Origin: Rubritalea profundi
Lineage (GTDB): Bacteria > Verrucomicrobiota > Verrucomicrobiia > Verrucomicrobiales > Akkermansiaceae
Direction: 5' to 3'
Assembly (NCBI RefSeq): GCF_002954445.1
Contig: NZ_MQWA01000001.1
Coordinates: 1,116,732 to 1,178,789, forward strand
Length of the DNA: 62,058 bases
A model generated the notes under the pieces. It did not search any database, was not told where the DNA came from, and saw only the letters and a program-made list of their open reading frames with translations. The position numbers were made by a program, and so were the translations under genes. Shown here piece after piece: positions 26,633 through 35,723 of the stretch (positions are counted from its first letter, which is position 1; each line of letters opens with the position of its first letter).

Positions 26633-27838
26633 ATGCCCGATTCGCTTACAATCGTCCTTATCATTGCCGTGGCTGTACTAGCCTACCGGCTCAAGACTCT
26701 TCGCTCCAATTTGGCAGGGCAAATCAAAATCGCCCGAAAACTTCGCGACAATACCAACAACAAACTGGAGCAAGTCCTCACCGACAGCCAAGTCTCGCTC
26801 GACGCGATCAACGATGCCTTTTTCATCGTCAACACAGAGCTCGAGATCAGCCGCTTCAATACTCGAGCCCGAGAGACTTTCCGAGACCAGGATCTCATAG
26901 GCAGAAGCTTACCTGAAGTAATCCTCCACCCCGCTGTTAGTGAGCTCATCCAATCGTTAATTACAGCAGCGAAGCCTGCGCAAGAACGTCTAGTCATCCC
27001 CTCTAGCTCCCATAGCCTTGGCGGAAAACCCTCTGAAGGCGAAACAGCTTGGATCATTCAACTCACACCTCTCCCCAACCTCGACCGAGCACCACTCTTC
27101 TGCATCGTACTCCGAGACGTCAGTACCGAGCACAGGGCTGATCAAATCCGCACCGACTTCGTCGCAAACGCGTCGCATGAGCTGCGCACCCCACTTGCCG
27201 TCATCAATGGCTATCTGGAAAACCTGGTAGACGACGACATTCTAGAAGATCCAGCCATCTCGCGCCGGATGCTCACCACCATGCGTAAACACGGCAATCG
27301 CCTCTCTAGACTAGTCGATGACATGTTAGTTGTTTCAAGGTTAGAGTCTGGAGAAAACACAGCTCTCAACTGCGAACCGTTCGATATTACCGAGTGCGCC
27401 AATGACGTGGTAGAACGCCTCGATCAAATCATCTCCAACTCAGGTACGAAGCTGATCCTGCAGTTTCCAAGCGAACAAACTATACTCAATGGTGACAGGT
27501 TCTACTGGACTCAAGTGATGTTCAACTTGCTGGAAAATGCCATTAAGCAAAATCCCAACCGTGAACTCGAACTCACCTTCAGCATCTCAAAACTCTCTGG
27601 CGATAAACTTCAGATCGTCGTCAGCGACAATGGCATAGGCATTCCATCTTCCCACTTGCCTTTCATTTTCAAACGTTTCTACCGCGTAGACAAACACCAC
27701 AGCCAGTCCGACATCAAAGGCACTGGCCTTGGCCTATCCATCGTCAAACGCGCAGTCGAAGCCCACGATGGCACCATCGAAGCCACATCTCAGCCTGGCA
27801 TAAAAACCAGCTTCATCATCACAGTCCCTATCGCCTAG
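26633..27838 (+). CDS. phoR: Phosphate regulon sensor histidine kinase
   Basis: 401 residues from ATG 26633; the frame opens earlier at 26552 inside phoB, which is unlikely. One N-terminal transmembrane segment (about 4-20) is followed by a PAS-like domain (about 52-165), the H box FVANASHELRTPLAVINGYLENL with His182, the N box FNLLENAIKQNPN, then SDNGIGIP and GTGLGLSIV. Like other PhoR proteins it lacks a large periplasmic sensor and probably reads phosphate status through PstSCAB and PhoU, encoded directly downstream. Confidence 0.92.
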   Translation: MPDSLTIVLIIAVAVLAYRLKTLRSNLAGQIKIARKLRDNTNNKLEQVLTDSQVSLDAINDAFFIVNTELEISRFNTRARETFRDQDLIGRSLPEVILHPAVSELIQSLITAAKPAQERLVIPSSSHSLGGKPSEGETAWIIQLTPLPNLDRAPLFCIVLRDVSTEHRADQIRTDFVANASHELRTPLAVINGYLENLVDDDILEDPAISRRMLTTMRKHGNRLSRLVDDMLVVSRLESGENTALNCEPFDITECANDVVERLDQIISNSGTKLILQFPSEQTILNGDRFYWTQVMFNLLENAIKQNPNRELELTFSISKLSGDKLQIVVSDNGIGIPSSHLPFIFKRFYRVDKHHSQSDIKGTGLGLSIVKRAVEAHDGTIEATSQPGIKTSFIITVPIA

Positions 27839-27912
27839 GCCGCTACTCCCCAAGGCTCACGCTCTGTGTGTCGGTTTTGTCGCTATAGAAAATTTGAGAA
27901 ATCATTTGCCAT

Positions 27913-27928
27913 GTTGTTAAGTAACAAC
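27913..27928. repeat. Palindrome upstream of pstS
   Basis: GTTGTTA-AG-TAACAAC, perfect 7-bp arms, 43 bases before the pstS start. A candidate operator; it does not match the classical Pho box. Confidence 0.35.
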
Positions 27929-27970
27929 GTCTCAAGCAAGAAGACGTATTTCACAACAAAACATAAAACA

Positions 27971-28801
27971 ATGAAACTCAAAGAAATCGCAATTGTAGTC
28001 GCCACTGGAGCAGCAATCGCCTCCACAGCATTTGGCCAAGCTAAGCTCACCATCAAAGGTTCTGACACACTCGGCGCAAAACTCGTCCCCCAACTCAAAG
28101 CTGACTACCTCAAGTCAAACAAGGGAGTAGACATCGAGATCCTCGCACAAGGTTCCTCCCACGCATTTTCAAACCTCCTCGCTGACACAGCTGACATCGG
28201 TATGTCTTCACGCAAGGTCAAGCAGTCCGAAGTAGACAAGTTCAACGTATCGGGCAAAAAACTCGTCGAACACGTTGCTGCATGGGACATGATCGCAGTG
28301 ATTATCAACGAGAAGAACCCAGTAAAGAAGCTTAGCCTCGCACAAATTGAAGGCATCTTCACTGGCTCTATCACCAACTGGTCAGAAGTTGGCGGCAAAG
28401 CTGGGGAAATCTCTCTCTACACTCGCAACACATCATCAGGCACCTACAAGAGCTTCGCTAAACTCGCAATGTCCAAGAAAGACTACGCTTCAAACAGCCA
28501 GAAGATGGAAGGCAATCAACCAATTTGTACTGAAGTAGCTAACAACCTAAACGGCATCGGCTACGTCGGTCTCGCCTACGCAAAGGGCAATGACTACAAA
28601 ACAGTCAAAGTCGACGGCGTATCCGCTAAGCCATCAAAAGTTGCCCAATACCCGCTCGCTCGTAAGCTCTACTACTACACAGTAGGCGAGCCAACATCAG
28701 AAGTAGCAGCATTCCTCAAGTATGCTACTAGCAATGACGCCGCGAATGCTATTGTCGAAAAATTGGATTCGTTCCAACACCTGTTGCTAACGCATCCATG
28801 A
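27971..28801 (+). CDS. pstS: Phosphate ABC transporter substrate-binding protein, C-terminus frameshifted
   Basis: 276 residues from ATG 27971, which opens a clean signal peptide (KLKEIAIVVATGAAIASTAFG, split here for cleavage after Gly). Family motifs are present: IKGSDTLG, EILAQGSSHAF, DIGMSSRKVK, NTSSGTYKSF and NLNGIGYVGLAYAKG. The end AIVEKLDSFQHLLLTHP is not like PstS. Adding one G to the GG at 28765-28766 gives VEKLGFVPTPVANASMKASLTQ with a stop at 28819-28821, a normal PstS end. So the last 13 residues are probably a frameshift product. The effect on binding may be modest, because the phosphate site lies earlier. Confidence 0.9.
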   Translation: MKLKEIAIVVATGAAIASTAFGQAKLTIKGSDTLGAKLVPQLKADYLKSNKGVDIEILAQGSSHAFSNLLADTADIGMSSRKVKQSEVDKFNVSGKKLVEHVAAWDMIAVIINEKNPVKKLSLAQIEGIFTGSITNWSEVGGKAGEISLYTRNTSSGTYKSFAKLAMSKKDYASNSQKMEGNQPICTEVANNLNGIGYVGLAYAKGNDYKTVKVDGVSAKPSKVAQYPLARKLYYYTVGEPTSEVAAFLKYATSNDAANAIVEKLDSFQHLLLTHP

Positions 28802-28865
28802 AAGCCAGCCTTACTCAGTAGTAGGCTCGCTTAATCAGAAACAAGGGGTAAGCCAATTCATAACA

Positions 28866-28899
28866 GCCGCTAGAGCTCTCGCTCTAGCGGCATTTTTTT
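28866..28899 (+). terminator. Terminator between pstS and pstC
   Basis: Arms GCCGCTAGAGC and GCTCTAGCGGC around TCTC, followed by a run of seven Ts. It allows higher PstS expression than the membrane components, as is common in pst operons. Confidence 0.9.
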
Positions 28900-28997
28900 G
28901 CTCTGATAGCTCGATGAACTAAATAATTACCACTCCGAAATTCCTCAAGAAACCAGCAATGAAATCCACGTAACTAACCCTACATATACGCACTACA

Positions 28998-29023
28998 CAA
29001 ATGTGTCATTAGTGACACATTTG
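28998..29023. promoter_or_regulatory. Long perfect inverted repeat upstream of pstC
   Basis: Arms CAAATGTGTCA and TGACACATTTG separated by TTAG, ending 37 bases before the GTG start of pstC. It is the best-formed candidate operator in the phosphate block. The TGTCA core resembles Pho-box half-sites, but those are direct, not inverted. Confidence 0.55.
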
Positions 29024-29060
29024 ATCTCTTCTCCCCGACTCCCTCACCCACTATGAGTCC

Positions 29061-31049
29061 GTGGTGCCCAACACAGACAAACACAAAAGCGCCAAGCTCA
29101 AGCAAACAGCTTCGAGTGAGGTTGCTAGCAAGTCACTTTTCAAAAGAAAGAGAGGCCTCCGCATCATGGGGCTCAACTTCGGCACTGATGGTCTGGTTAA
29201 AGGCTTCTTTGGGGGCAATGCCTACCTCGCAATTCTCTTTCTCCTCTTTATCTGCTTATTCCTATGGAAGTCCGCTATCGGCTTTGTGCCACACTACAGA
29301 ACTGAGCTCAAAGATGCACGCCGCTCAGGCATCGAACTTTCGAACATCATTGCTGACGAAACCAAAGGACACCAAGGAATTTACAACATCCTCAGCACTG
29401 GTTTCGTCCACGAGAAGCGTCACAGCTTCGGTCAGCAAGAAGCTGTCATTTATGTTTACGAAGAACTAGAGGCATTAGCCGATGACGCCCTTGAAGACGA
29501 GATCGACGCCTACCTTAACCTCGATGACGGCCCTGAAAAAGCGGCAGCGGCCGTGGGATTGAAGGCCAAGATCGATGCTGCCAGCCGTGCCATCCCAGCC
29601 GCAGAACTGCTCGATCCTGTCAAGCTACGCATCGAAAGTCTCGAAAATATTTCCGAGGAAGTTCTAGCACAAGCAATCGGCTATGCGCAACAGTACGCGC
29701 TCGATGACTACACCACGCCTGCAGCCATCGCAGCCATTAACAAGGACATCAACAGCCAAATGGGAGACTACGGCAAGGCTCTCAATCACTGCAAGGCATC
29801 AGCTAAGGACCTCAATACCCTGCATGAAGCAATCGAACAAAACGCCCTCGCCACTTTCGATCTTCTTAAGAAAAATCGAGAAGCCGAAGAATCAGTAAAG
29901 ACTCTTACAACTGGATTAGAGAAAATTCAAAAAGTTGGCACCTCAGCGGAAGAGGTGGCCAAACGCAAAAAGCAAATCAACACCGCCGAATCAACCATTA
30001 TCAAAGTCGACACGAATGCCCGCATTCTACCGGTCTACGCACTGCTCAAGAAGCACGACGCCACAGTCGGCACCATGAAGGAAGAGCTAAGAGCTGGGAT
30101 TTCCATGATCCCAGTTGAAAGCATCGTCACTCAAGAAGCCAAAGACTCCGTCACACTCGCCAACAAGCTCCTAGTCGAATTCGACCCCATCATATCCGAG
30201 AACCGAGAGATCCTCAAAAATTGGAGACACGATGAGGAACTCACCACATTTGATAGCCTCAAGGCCTTCTTCTTCGGTTCAGTTTGGAACACAGGAAGCA
30301 GTCGCCAAAGTCTCTTCGGAATCCTCCCTCTCTTTACAGGCTCATTGCTCATCTCGGCAGTCGCTATGTGTTTTGCCATCCCCCTCGCTGTCGGTGCTGC
30401 TATCTATGTCAATCAATTCGCCAACAAGCGTGAAGCTGGAATTCTGAAACCAACCATCGAATTCATTCAGGCAATTCCCTCCGTTGTTCTCGGTCTCTTC
30501 GGTGTTCTTGTGGTAGCAGGATTACTCAAGGACATCAGCCAGGTTGCTTGGCTTCAATGGATCCCAGGATTTCCAATCGCCGATCGACTCAATGTCCTTC
30601 TCGCTGGAATCCTACTCGCCTTCATGGCCTCCCCCACCATCTTCACTCTCGCTGAGGATGCTCTCAACAATGTGCCCAAAGCACATGCCGAAGCATCTCT
30701 AGCGATGGGTGCCAACAAACTGCAAACCACGCTAAAGGTTATCGTTCCAGCATCTCTATCAGGAATCATCGCAGCAGTGATGTTAGGCTTCGGCCGGGTT
30801 ATAGGGGAAACTATGGTGGTTCTGTTAGTCGCAGGAAATATGGCGAAAATGCCTGACTTCACTGCCGGTTTTGACGTCATCGGCCAGTCCGTGCACACTA
30901 TGACTGGCATCATAGCTTCAGAAAATGGTGAGGCCGTCCCAGGCTCCATCCTCTGGGAAGGATTATTCATGGTAGGGCTCGTGCTGTTTATGATTTCACT
31001 TACCATCAACAGTTTATGCCAGCGCATCATCAACCGTAACAAAGCCTAA
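29061..31049 (+). CDS. pstC: Phosphate ABC transporter permease PstC with large periplasmic insertion
   Basis: 662 residues from GTG 29061, about twice the usual PstC; an ATG at 29166 would remove 35 residues. After the first transmembrane segment (about residues 53-70), roughly 320 residues of charged helical sequence follow (for example KTLTTGLEKIQKVGTSAEEV). The normal permease core starts at about residue 410 with LLISAVAMCFAIPLAVGAAIY, PSVVLGLFGV and the EAA loop HAEASLAMGANKLQTTLKVIVP. The insertion is predicted to lie in the periplasm and may contact PstS. The stop is four bases before pstA. Confidence 0.88.
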   Translation: MVPNTDKHKSAKLKQTASSEVASKSLFKRKRGLRIMGLNFGTDGLVKGFFGGNAYLAILFLLFICLFLWKSAIGFVPHYRTELKDARRSGIELSNIIADETKGHQGIYNILSTGFVHEKRHSFGQQEAVIYVYEELEALADDALEDEIDAYLNLDDGPEKAAAAVGLKAKIDAASRAIPAAELLDPVKLRIESLENISEEVLAQAIGYAQQYALDDYTTPAAIAAINKDINSQMGDYGKALNHCKASAKDLNTLHEAIEQNALATFDLLKKNREAEESVKTLTTGLEKIQKVGTSAEEVAKRKKQINTAESTIIKVDTNARILPVYALLKKHDATVGTMKEELRAGISMIPVESIVTQEAKDSVTLANKLLVEFDPIISENREILKNWRHDEELTTFDSLKAFFFGSVWNTGSSRQSLFGILPLFTGSLLISAVAMCFAIPLAVGAAIYVNQFANKREAGILKPTIEFIQAIPSVVLGLFGVLVVAGLLKDISQVAWLQWIPGFPIADRLNVLLAGILLAFMASPTIFTLAEDALNNVPKAHAEASLAMGANKLQTTLKVIVPASLSGIIAAVMLGFGRVIGETMVVLLVAGNMAKMPDFTAGFDVIGQSVHTMTGIIASENGEAVPGSILWEGLFMVGLVLFMISLTINSLCQRIINRNKA

Positions 31050-31053
31050 GCTC

Positions 31054-32202
31054 ATGAGAGAATCCATCAATCCTCCCCTCACACCTAGCTGTAATCCTTT
31101 TCAAAAGAAGAAAGGCTGGTTCCAGCGTAAGGAAATGCTCGGCATCAACCTTCTGCGCCTGGCAACCTATATCATCATAGCATGCGCTCTCTTTATCTTT
31201 AGTGACATTTTCATCAAGGGTGTACCTACCTTAGTGAAAAGCGAAGCCCCCTTCATCAATACAGAATTTTTCACAGAGAGCCCACAAATCCTCACGGTCT
31301 GGCACGACTCAGCTGGAAACGAGTATTCGATGACTCAAGAAAAACACGACATCTGGGTGATCGAAAACCCAACCATCGAAGTCATCGACATCCACAACTA
31401 CACAGCAAGTGGTGGTGGTATTCTTGGACCACTCTTAGGTACAGCCTTACTGGTTACCATCTGTATGGCCATTGCTCTATTCATTGGTGTTTCGGCTGCT
31501 ATTTACCTCAGTGAATACTGCGGTACAGGCAAGCTCATGTCTCTCATCAGACTTGCCATTCTTAACCTAGCAGGCGTCCCGTCCATCGTTTACGCGCTCT
31601 TCGGCTGGGGGGTCTTTTGCTACATGGCGCCGAACTACGTCACAGAGATTTCCGACCGCAGTCTCTTCGCATTCTCGATCGGTGGCGGCTACATCAGCTT
31701 TGAAGGTTGGGAACAATCGCTCCTCGCGGGTGGGTGTACTCTAGCCATCATGGTGCTGCCAGTCATCATCACCGCCTGTGAAGAAAGCCTCCGCGCTGTC
31801 CCTAAAGGCTTCCGCGAAGCAGCATTTGCACTCGGCGCCACCCGCTGGCAAACTATCCGCACCGCCGTTCTCCCTTACGCCCTACCAGGAGTCCTCACCG
31901 CTTCAGTGTTAGGCATCACCCGAGTTGCTGGTGAAACGGCTCCCATCATGCTCACTGCTGCTGCTAGTGATAAAAGCAAGCTCCCAACAGAAGTGCTCGC
32001 TGACGAAGGGTTTTGGTCGTTCCTAACACAGTCCGTTCAGGCTCTACCTTTTCATATCTACACTCTCGCGAAGTTCCCGGACAGCGAATACGTAAAGCCG
32101 ATGCAATACGGCTCCATCCTCGTATTCCTCCTGCTCGTCATGGGCTTCTCACTCATATCTATGGTTCTTCGTAGCCGCATCCGTAAACGCAACAAATGGT
32201 AG
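31054..32202 (+). CDS. pstA: Phosphate ABC transporter permease PstA
   Basis: 382 residues. The first transmembrane segment is at about 35-55, followed by a periplasmic stretch of about 75 residues ([11 protein letters not shown]-like) longer than in E. coli PstA. The core has [31 protein letters not shown]-type helices (given here by position, about 128-158), [15 protein letters not shown] and the EAA loop [21 protein letters not shown]. It pairs with PstC in the membrane. Its end overlaps the pstB start by seven bases. Confidence 0.93.
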   Translation: MRESINPPLTPSCNPFQKKKGWFQRKEMLGINLLRLATYIIIACALFIFSDIFIKGVPTLVKSEAPFINTEFFTESPQILTVWHDSAGNEYSMTQEKHDIWVIENPTIEVIDIHNYTASGGGILGPLLGTALLVTICMAIALFIGVSAAIYLSEYCGTGKLMSLIRLAILNLAGVPSIVYALFGWGVFCYMAPNYVTEISDRSLFAFSIGGGYISFEGWEQSLLAGGCTLAIMVLPVIITACEESLRAVPKGFREAAFALGATRWQTIRTAVLPYALPGVLTASVLGITRVAGETAPIMLTAAASDKSKLPTEVLADEGFWSFLTQSVQALPFHIYTLAKFPDSEYVKPMQYGSILVFLLLVMGFSLISMVLRSRIRKRNKW

Positions 32203-32996
32203 CCTCACCCACATCTCAAGACAGCTCCACTGATCCAGCATTGATCAACATCGATGACCTTGGTTTCAGCTATAATCAGGGGAAGACAGAAACCATCCAA
32301 GGAGTTTCACTCCACTGCCCAGAAAAACAGGTGACCGCCTTTATTGGGCCCTCAGGCTGTGGTAAATCCACCCTGCTGCGCTGTATCAACCGGATGAACG
32401 ACCTGGTCGAGACATCTAAAATCACGCGTGGATCCATCAACATCATGGGACAGGATATCAATGCGCCTGATGTTGATGCCATCGAACTGCGCAAGCAAGT
32501 CGGCATGGTGTTCCAGAAATACAATCCATTCCCAAAATCCATTTACGAGAATGTCGCCTATGGTTTACGCATCCAAGGTATCAAAAATAAAAGCACCCTA
32601 GATGAAGCCGTCGAGCGAGCTCTCAAAGGTGCCGCTCTCTGGGATGAAGTTAAAGACCGCCTTAAGGACTCAGCCCTCGGACTTTCTGGAGGGCAGCAAC
32701 AACGACTTTGTATTGCTCGCACCACAGCTGTTAGCCCTAAAGTTATCTTGATGGACGAACCCTGTTCCGCGCTCGATCCGATTGCTACAGCAAAAGTCGA
32801 AGAGCTCATTTCTGAACTAAGACGCGATTTCACCATCGTCATCGTGACTCACTCGATGCAGCAAGCTAGCCGCATCTCAGACAACACAGCATTCTTCTAC
32901 CTCGGTGAACTCGTTGAATACGGTGACACTAACAAGATATTCTCCAATCCTTCAGTCAAACAAACCGAAGACTACATTTCTGGCCGATTCGGCTAA
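32196..32996 (+). CDS. pstB: Phosphate ABC transporter ATPase
   Basis: 266 residues. Walker A is [20 protein letters not shown] (from about residue 52); the family-typical [20 protein letters not shown], signature [19 protein letters not shown], Walker [22 protein letters not shown] and switch [14 protein letters not shown] are all present. It energises PstCA and is thought to signal phosphate status to PhoR through PhoU. Confidence 0.97.
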   Translation: MVASPTSQDSSTDPALINIDDLGFSYNQGKTETIQGVSLHCPEKQVTAFIGPSGCGKSTLLRCINRMNDLVETSKITRGSINIMGQDINAPDVDAIELRKQVGMVFQKYNPFPKSIYENVAYGLRIQGIKNKSTLDEAVERALKGAALWDEVKDRLKDSALGLSGGQQQRLCIARTTAVSPKVILMDEPCSALDPIATAKVEELISELRRDFTIVIVTHSMQQASRISDNTAFFYLGELVEYGDTNKIFSNPSVKQTEDYISGRFG

Positions 32997-33029
32997 ACCA
33001 CATTATTCACACTAACAACTTATCACATT

Positions 33030-33713
33030 ATGCACACTGGCGGACACATCCTCAGCGAATTTGATTCAGCTCTCAAGGCATTCAAAGAAAAGACCATCAA
33101 CATCGGTTGTCTTGCGCAACAAAACTTAGAAGGCTCGCTCCAAGGACTGTTCGATCGCAACACCGAACTCTGCAATAAAGTCATCGCAGACGACGAAGAC
33201 GTAGACCAACTAGAGATCTCAATCGACGACGATGGCTTCATTATTATGTCAAAATACCGTCCCTTCGCCAGTGACTTGCGAGTGGTGGTGGCATCGATGA
33301 AAATCACCAACGTCATCGAGCGCATCTCTGACCACGCAGTCAGCATCGCGAAACGCAGCCGTAAACTCATACGTAGCCCCGAGCTACCAGAAGTCTCACT
33401 AATAGAACCCATCTTTAAGCACGCTAACAGCATGCTAACTGATGCGCTCACCGCATACTCAGACGGCAATCAAGATTTGGCTCTCTCAGTAATCAGCGCT
33501 GATGTAGAGCTCAACAAACTTCACAAGAAAGCAACAAAGCAACTCACCAAATGTCTCGAAGGTGAAGCCGCAGCCCATAAGTCCTACCTTCATTTAGTCT
33601 TCATTTCTCGCTGGCTTGAACGCGTCGGCGACCTCGCAGTCAACATCGCGGAAGACGTCGTCTACATGGAAACCGCCACCGACATCCGCCACGGCGGTGA
33701 ACTCCCAGAGTAA
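33030..33713 (+). CDS. phoU: Phosphate signalling complex protein PhoU
   Basis: 227 residues, two three-helix PhoU repeats. Metal-binding EDVDQLE-type motifs are visible (ADDEDVDQLEISIDD, and later AEDVVYMETA), with YRPFASDLRVVVASMKITNVIERISDHA in repeat one and FISRWLERVGDLAVNIAEDV in repeat two. It represses the Pho response when phosphate is plentiful, working with PstB and PhoR. It is the last gene of the phosphate block; the putative left attachment site of the integrated element lies about 130 bases downstream. Confidence 0.95.
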   Translation: MHTGGHILSEFDSALKAFKEKTINIGCLAQQNLEGSLQGLFDRNTELCNKVIADDEDVDQLEISIDDDGFIIMSKYRPFASDLRVVVASMKITNVIERISDHAVSIAKRSRKLIRSPELPEVSLIEPIFKHANSMLTDALTAYSDGNQDLALSVISADVELNKLHKKATKQLTKCLEGEAAAHKSYLHLVFISRWLERVGDLAVNIAEDVVYMETATDIRHGGELPE

Positions 33714-33842
33714 AGACCAACTGCCTTCTTATAAAGAATCTTTTCGTGGATTCCACAGGTTACTCAATCTGTGCGGTTCATTAGAAGAAGGGTTCTAGCT
33801 TCCAAGCTAGGGATTGGCGCTCCGAGCGGTCAAGCTAGCCGG

Positions 33843-33854
33843 ACGTTTCGGATA
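33843..33854. repeat. Putative left attachment site core
   Basis: The 12-bp core ACGTTTCGGATA lies in the intergenic region after phoU. Just outside it are a small palindrome (CTAGCTTCCAAGCTAG, 33796-33811) and a second CAAGCTAG copy, which could be integrase-binding arms. The whole 33714-33976 gap carries no gene. Confidence 0.55.
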
Positions 33855-33976
33855 GACGCACGACACCCCCTGAAGCGCCTTTATCTATAAAGAAAAAAAC
33901 TTTCAAGAAATGCACGCGCACGCTTTCGGCAAGTTATTTTCTTGCCCTATTCCCCTTTTGTGACTACGTTTTCGCC

Positions 33977-35194
33977 ATGAACACCTTGAAAAAAGCAGTC
34001 TACCACAAGGTCGTGGGCGGAAAAGATGCTGGCAAGTATCGAATCAGCTATTCGATTTTATGCCCTGAAAGTGGGAGAGCTAAGCGCAGGAAGATGATAA
34101 GAGCCACAGAGAAGGAAGCAAAGAAAATCACAGCCAAGGCAAATCGAAGCCTTGCGGATAATGGGAGCAAGTGGGACGTAGCCCCCGACGACGTGCTAGG
34201 CTTGCGCTTGTTTCACAGTTTGCTTGAGTCTGGCGCGATAGAGAGCGGAACCACTCTAGCCCATGTGGTCAATTCATATACTCATGTGGCGATAGCAAAA
34301 GCTAACAAGGTCAACAATCAAGAAGCCATCGACGAGTTTATGCTATCCCTTGAAAAGCGGACAGGCACGCGCCACGTCTCCACGATCCGCGGCGCTCTTG
34401 CTAGGTGGGCTAAATTTAAACCCTCAAACTCTCAGTTGGAGATAGGCAAGCTCTCGATAGGCAAGACAACGCGAGCGCATGCCGAGGAGTTCCTCGATTT
34501 GATAAAAGTCCCCATTACGCGGAATGCTGCCCTAACACGCACAAGCTCCCTGTACTCTTGGCTAATATCCTCAAAAGGAGGCGAGAGGATTTTAGAGAGC
34601 GATAACCCCTACAAAGCCATAGAGCACGTAAGGATCGAACACACGCGCCCCCAGTCTCATTCGCCTGAGGATGTGGCTACGTTCTTAGGAGATGGATTCT
34701 TAAACATTCTCGATGCGATACCATTTGCCCTAGGCTTCGCGCTTGGGCTCCGCACGTCCGAGATAGAGAGATTAGATTGGTCAGACATTGAGCTTGGCGA
34801 AGATTGCGAAAGCAGCCTTGTACGTGTGTCAGGAAAGACGGGCTATCGAGCCGTCCCGATTAACGAAATGGCGTTCTCTTTTATTGAGCTTGTCCCCGCG
34901 GAAAATCGCATCGGCAAAATTACAGAATATCGAATCGAAAACGCGCGCAATAAGGCGACCGCGAGAAGCGGGGTCGCGATTCTTAACAACGGCATGAGAA
35001 AGACTTGCATCACCTACAGCGCCGCGCTGAATGGGATTGAAGCCACGGCAACCGCCTGTGGCAATAGCCCGAGCGTCATCCGTGCACATTATGACGGGCT
35101 AGCCACTAAAGCCCTGAGCAAGGAGTATTTCAGCTATCGCGCGCCCGCGACGTATAAGCAAAACCTGAGCCTGTTTGACATCCACGGAATCTAG
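33977..35194 (+). CDS. Tyrosine recombinase (site-specific integrase)
   Basis: 405 residues. The N-terminal half is basic with a core-binding helical domain (about 85-200). The catalytic domain shows Arg259 in LGLRTSEIERLDW, a Lys in SGKTGYRAVPI, Arg341 in NNGMRKTCIT (the usual His of HxxR is Asn) and the nucleophile Tyr372 in RAHYDGLA. The Asn substitution suggests a divergent but complete catalytic set. Position next to the left repeat and inward orientation fit an element integrase. It would cut and rejoin DNA at the 12-bp core. Confidence 0.9.
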   Translation: MNTLKKAVYHKVVGGKDAGKYRISYSILCPESGRAKRRKMIRATEKEAKKITAKANRSLADNGSKWDVAPDDVLGLRLFHSLLESGAIESGTTLAHVVNSYTHVAIAKANKVNNQEAIDEFMLSLEKRTGTRHVSTIRGALARWAKFKPSNSQLEIGKLSIGKTTRAHAEEFLDLIKVPITRNAALTRTSSLYSWLISSKGGERILESDNPYKAIEHVRIEHTRPQSHSPEDVATFLGDGFLNILDAIPFALGFALGLRTSEIERLDWSDIELGEDCESSLVRVSGKTGYRAVPINEMAFSFIELVPAENRIGKITEYRIENARNKATARSGVAILNNGMRKTCITYSAALNGIEATATACGNSPSVIRAHYDGLATKALSKEYFSYRAPATYKQNLSLFDIHGI

Positions 35195-35245
35195 CTTTGT
35201 AAGCTCCCAATCTTGCCAGATTCGGTTGAAATCTTCTCTTTGGTA

Positions 35246-35539
35246 ATGGATAAAACGAATTTGAATAAGAAGGTCACAACAATAACTCTCAGTGTGGCAA
35301 TCACACTTGCGGCGGCCATTGGCAGCTTACACCACGACAACCGCAAGTTTATGCAAGGTGGCTTGCATACAGTACGCGCCAAGATTTCAAAACTCGAAGC
35401 GGCAACAATGGACTACGAGAATGACCGCAAGGAATTGCGGGGCGACTTAGTAGACCTCACGAAGAAAGTAGCACGCCAGCAAGGGTTCATCGATGGTCAA
35501 ACAACTAGCAAACCTAAATCTAGCCTTTCAAAAAACTAG
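35246..35539 (+). CDS. Small membrane-anchored coiled-coil protein
   Basis: 97 residues from ATG 35246; the frame opens 11 codons earlier at 35213. One transmembrane segment (about residues 12-28, TITLSVAITLAAAIGSL) is followed by a coiled coil (ISKLEAATMDYENDRKELRGDLVDLTKKV). The layout resembles phage i-spanin or small lysis accessory proteins, but that is only a resemblance. It is followed after three bases by a tiny proline-rich frame. I do not recognise the family. Confidence 0.5.
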   Translation: MDKTNLNKKVTTITLSVAITLAAAIGSLHHDNRKFMQGGLHTVRAKISKLEAATMDYENDRKELRGDLVDLTKKVARQQGFIDGQTTSKPKSSLSKN

Positions 35540-35542
35540 ATC

Positions 35543-35671
35543 ATGCGCTTTCACTTCCCACCACTCGCCACGCCACCACTCGACACGCCCCCAGTTGACA
35601 CGCCGCTCGACACGCCGCTGGATTTCCCTTTGCCACTAGACGAGCCCGTGGAACCTATTCCTGAGCCTTAG
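35543..35671 (+). CDS. Tiny proline/aspartate-rich repeat peptide (candidate)
   Basis: 42 residues beginning MRFHFPPL, then repeated PPLDTP, PVDTP, PLDTP and PLDFP units, ending EPVEPIPEP. It starts three bases after the preceding stop and ends just before a strong terminator, so it would be the last frame of a short transcript. It is too short for certainty and could be a C-terminal extension reached by read-through, but the codon phase is coherent with the Pro/Asp repeat. Confidence 0.35.
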   Translation: MRFHFPPLATPPLDTPPVDTPLDTPLDFPLPLDEPVEPIPEP

Positions 35672-35689
35672 AAGCATTATAAGACACGA

Positions 35690-35717
35690 AAGCCCGCGAC
35701 TCTATCGCGGGCTTTTT
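35690..35717. terminator. Terminator between convergent small genes
   Basis: AGCCCGCGA and TCGCGGGCT around CTCTA, followed by T5. It serves the plus-strand small genes; the minus gene 35724-36218 ends just beside it. Confidence 0.88.
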
Positions 35718-35723
35718 TATGCC

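Noticed and set aside
24010-29060. Classical Pho boxes in the phosphate block
   Set aside because: I found inverted TGTCA/TGACA repeats but not the direct TGTCA repeats with 11-bp spacing that define a Pho box.
29053-29469. ATG-started frame at the beginning of pstC
   Set aside because: It is out of phase with the permease. A third missing G (near 29062) could join it, but a GTG start at 29061 explains the gene without assuming an error.
33790-33830. tRNA remnant as integration target (a TTCTAGCTTCCAAGCTAGG stretch recalls a tRNA-Gly anticodon arm)
   Set aside because: The stem gives a 6-base loop and no D, T or acceptor arms can be formed; it is better read as a palindrome.
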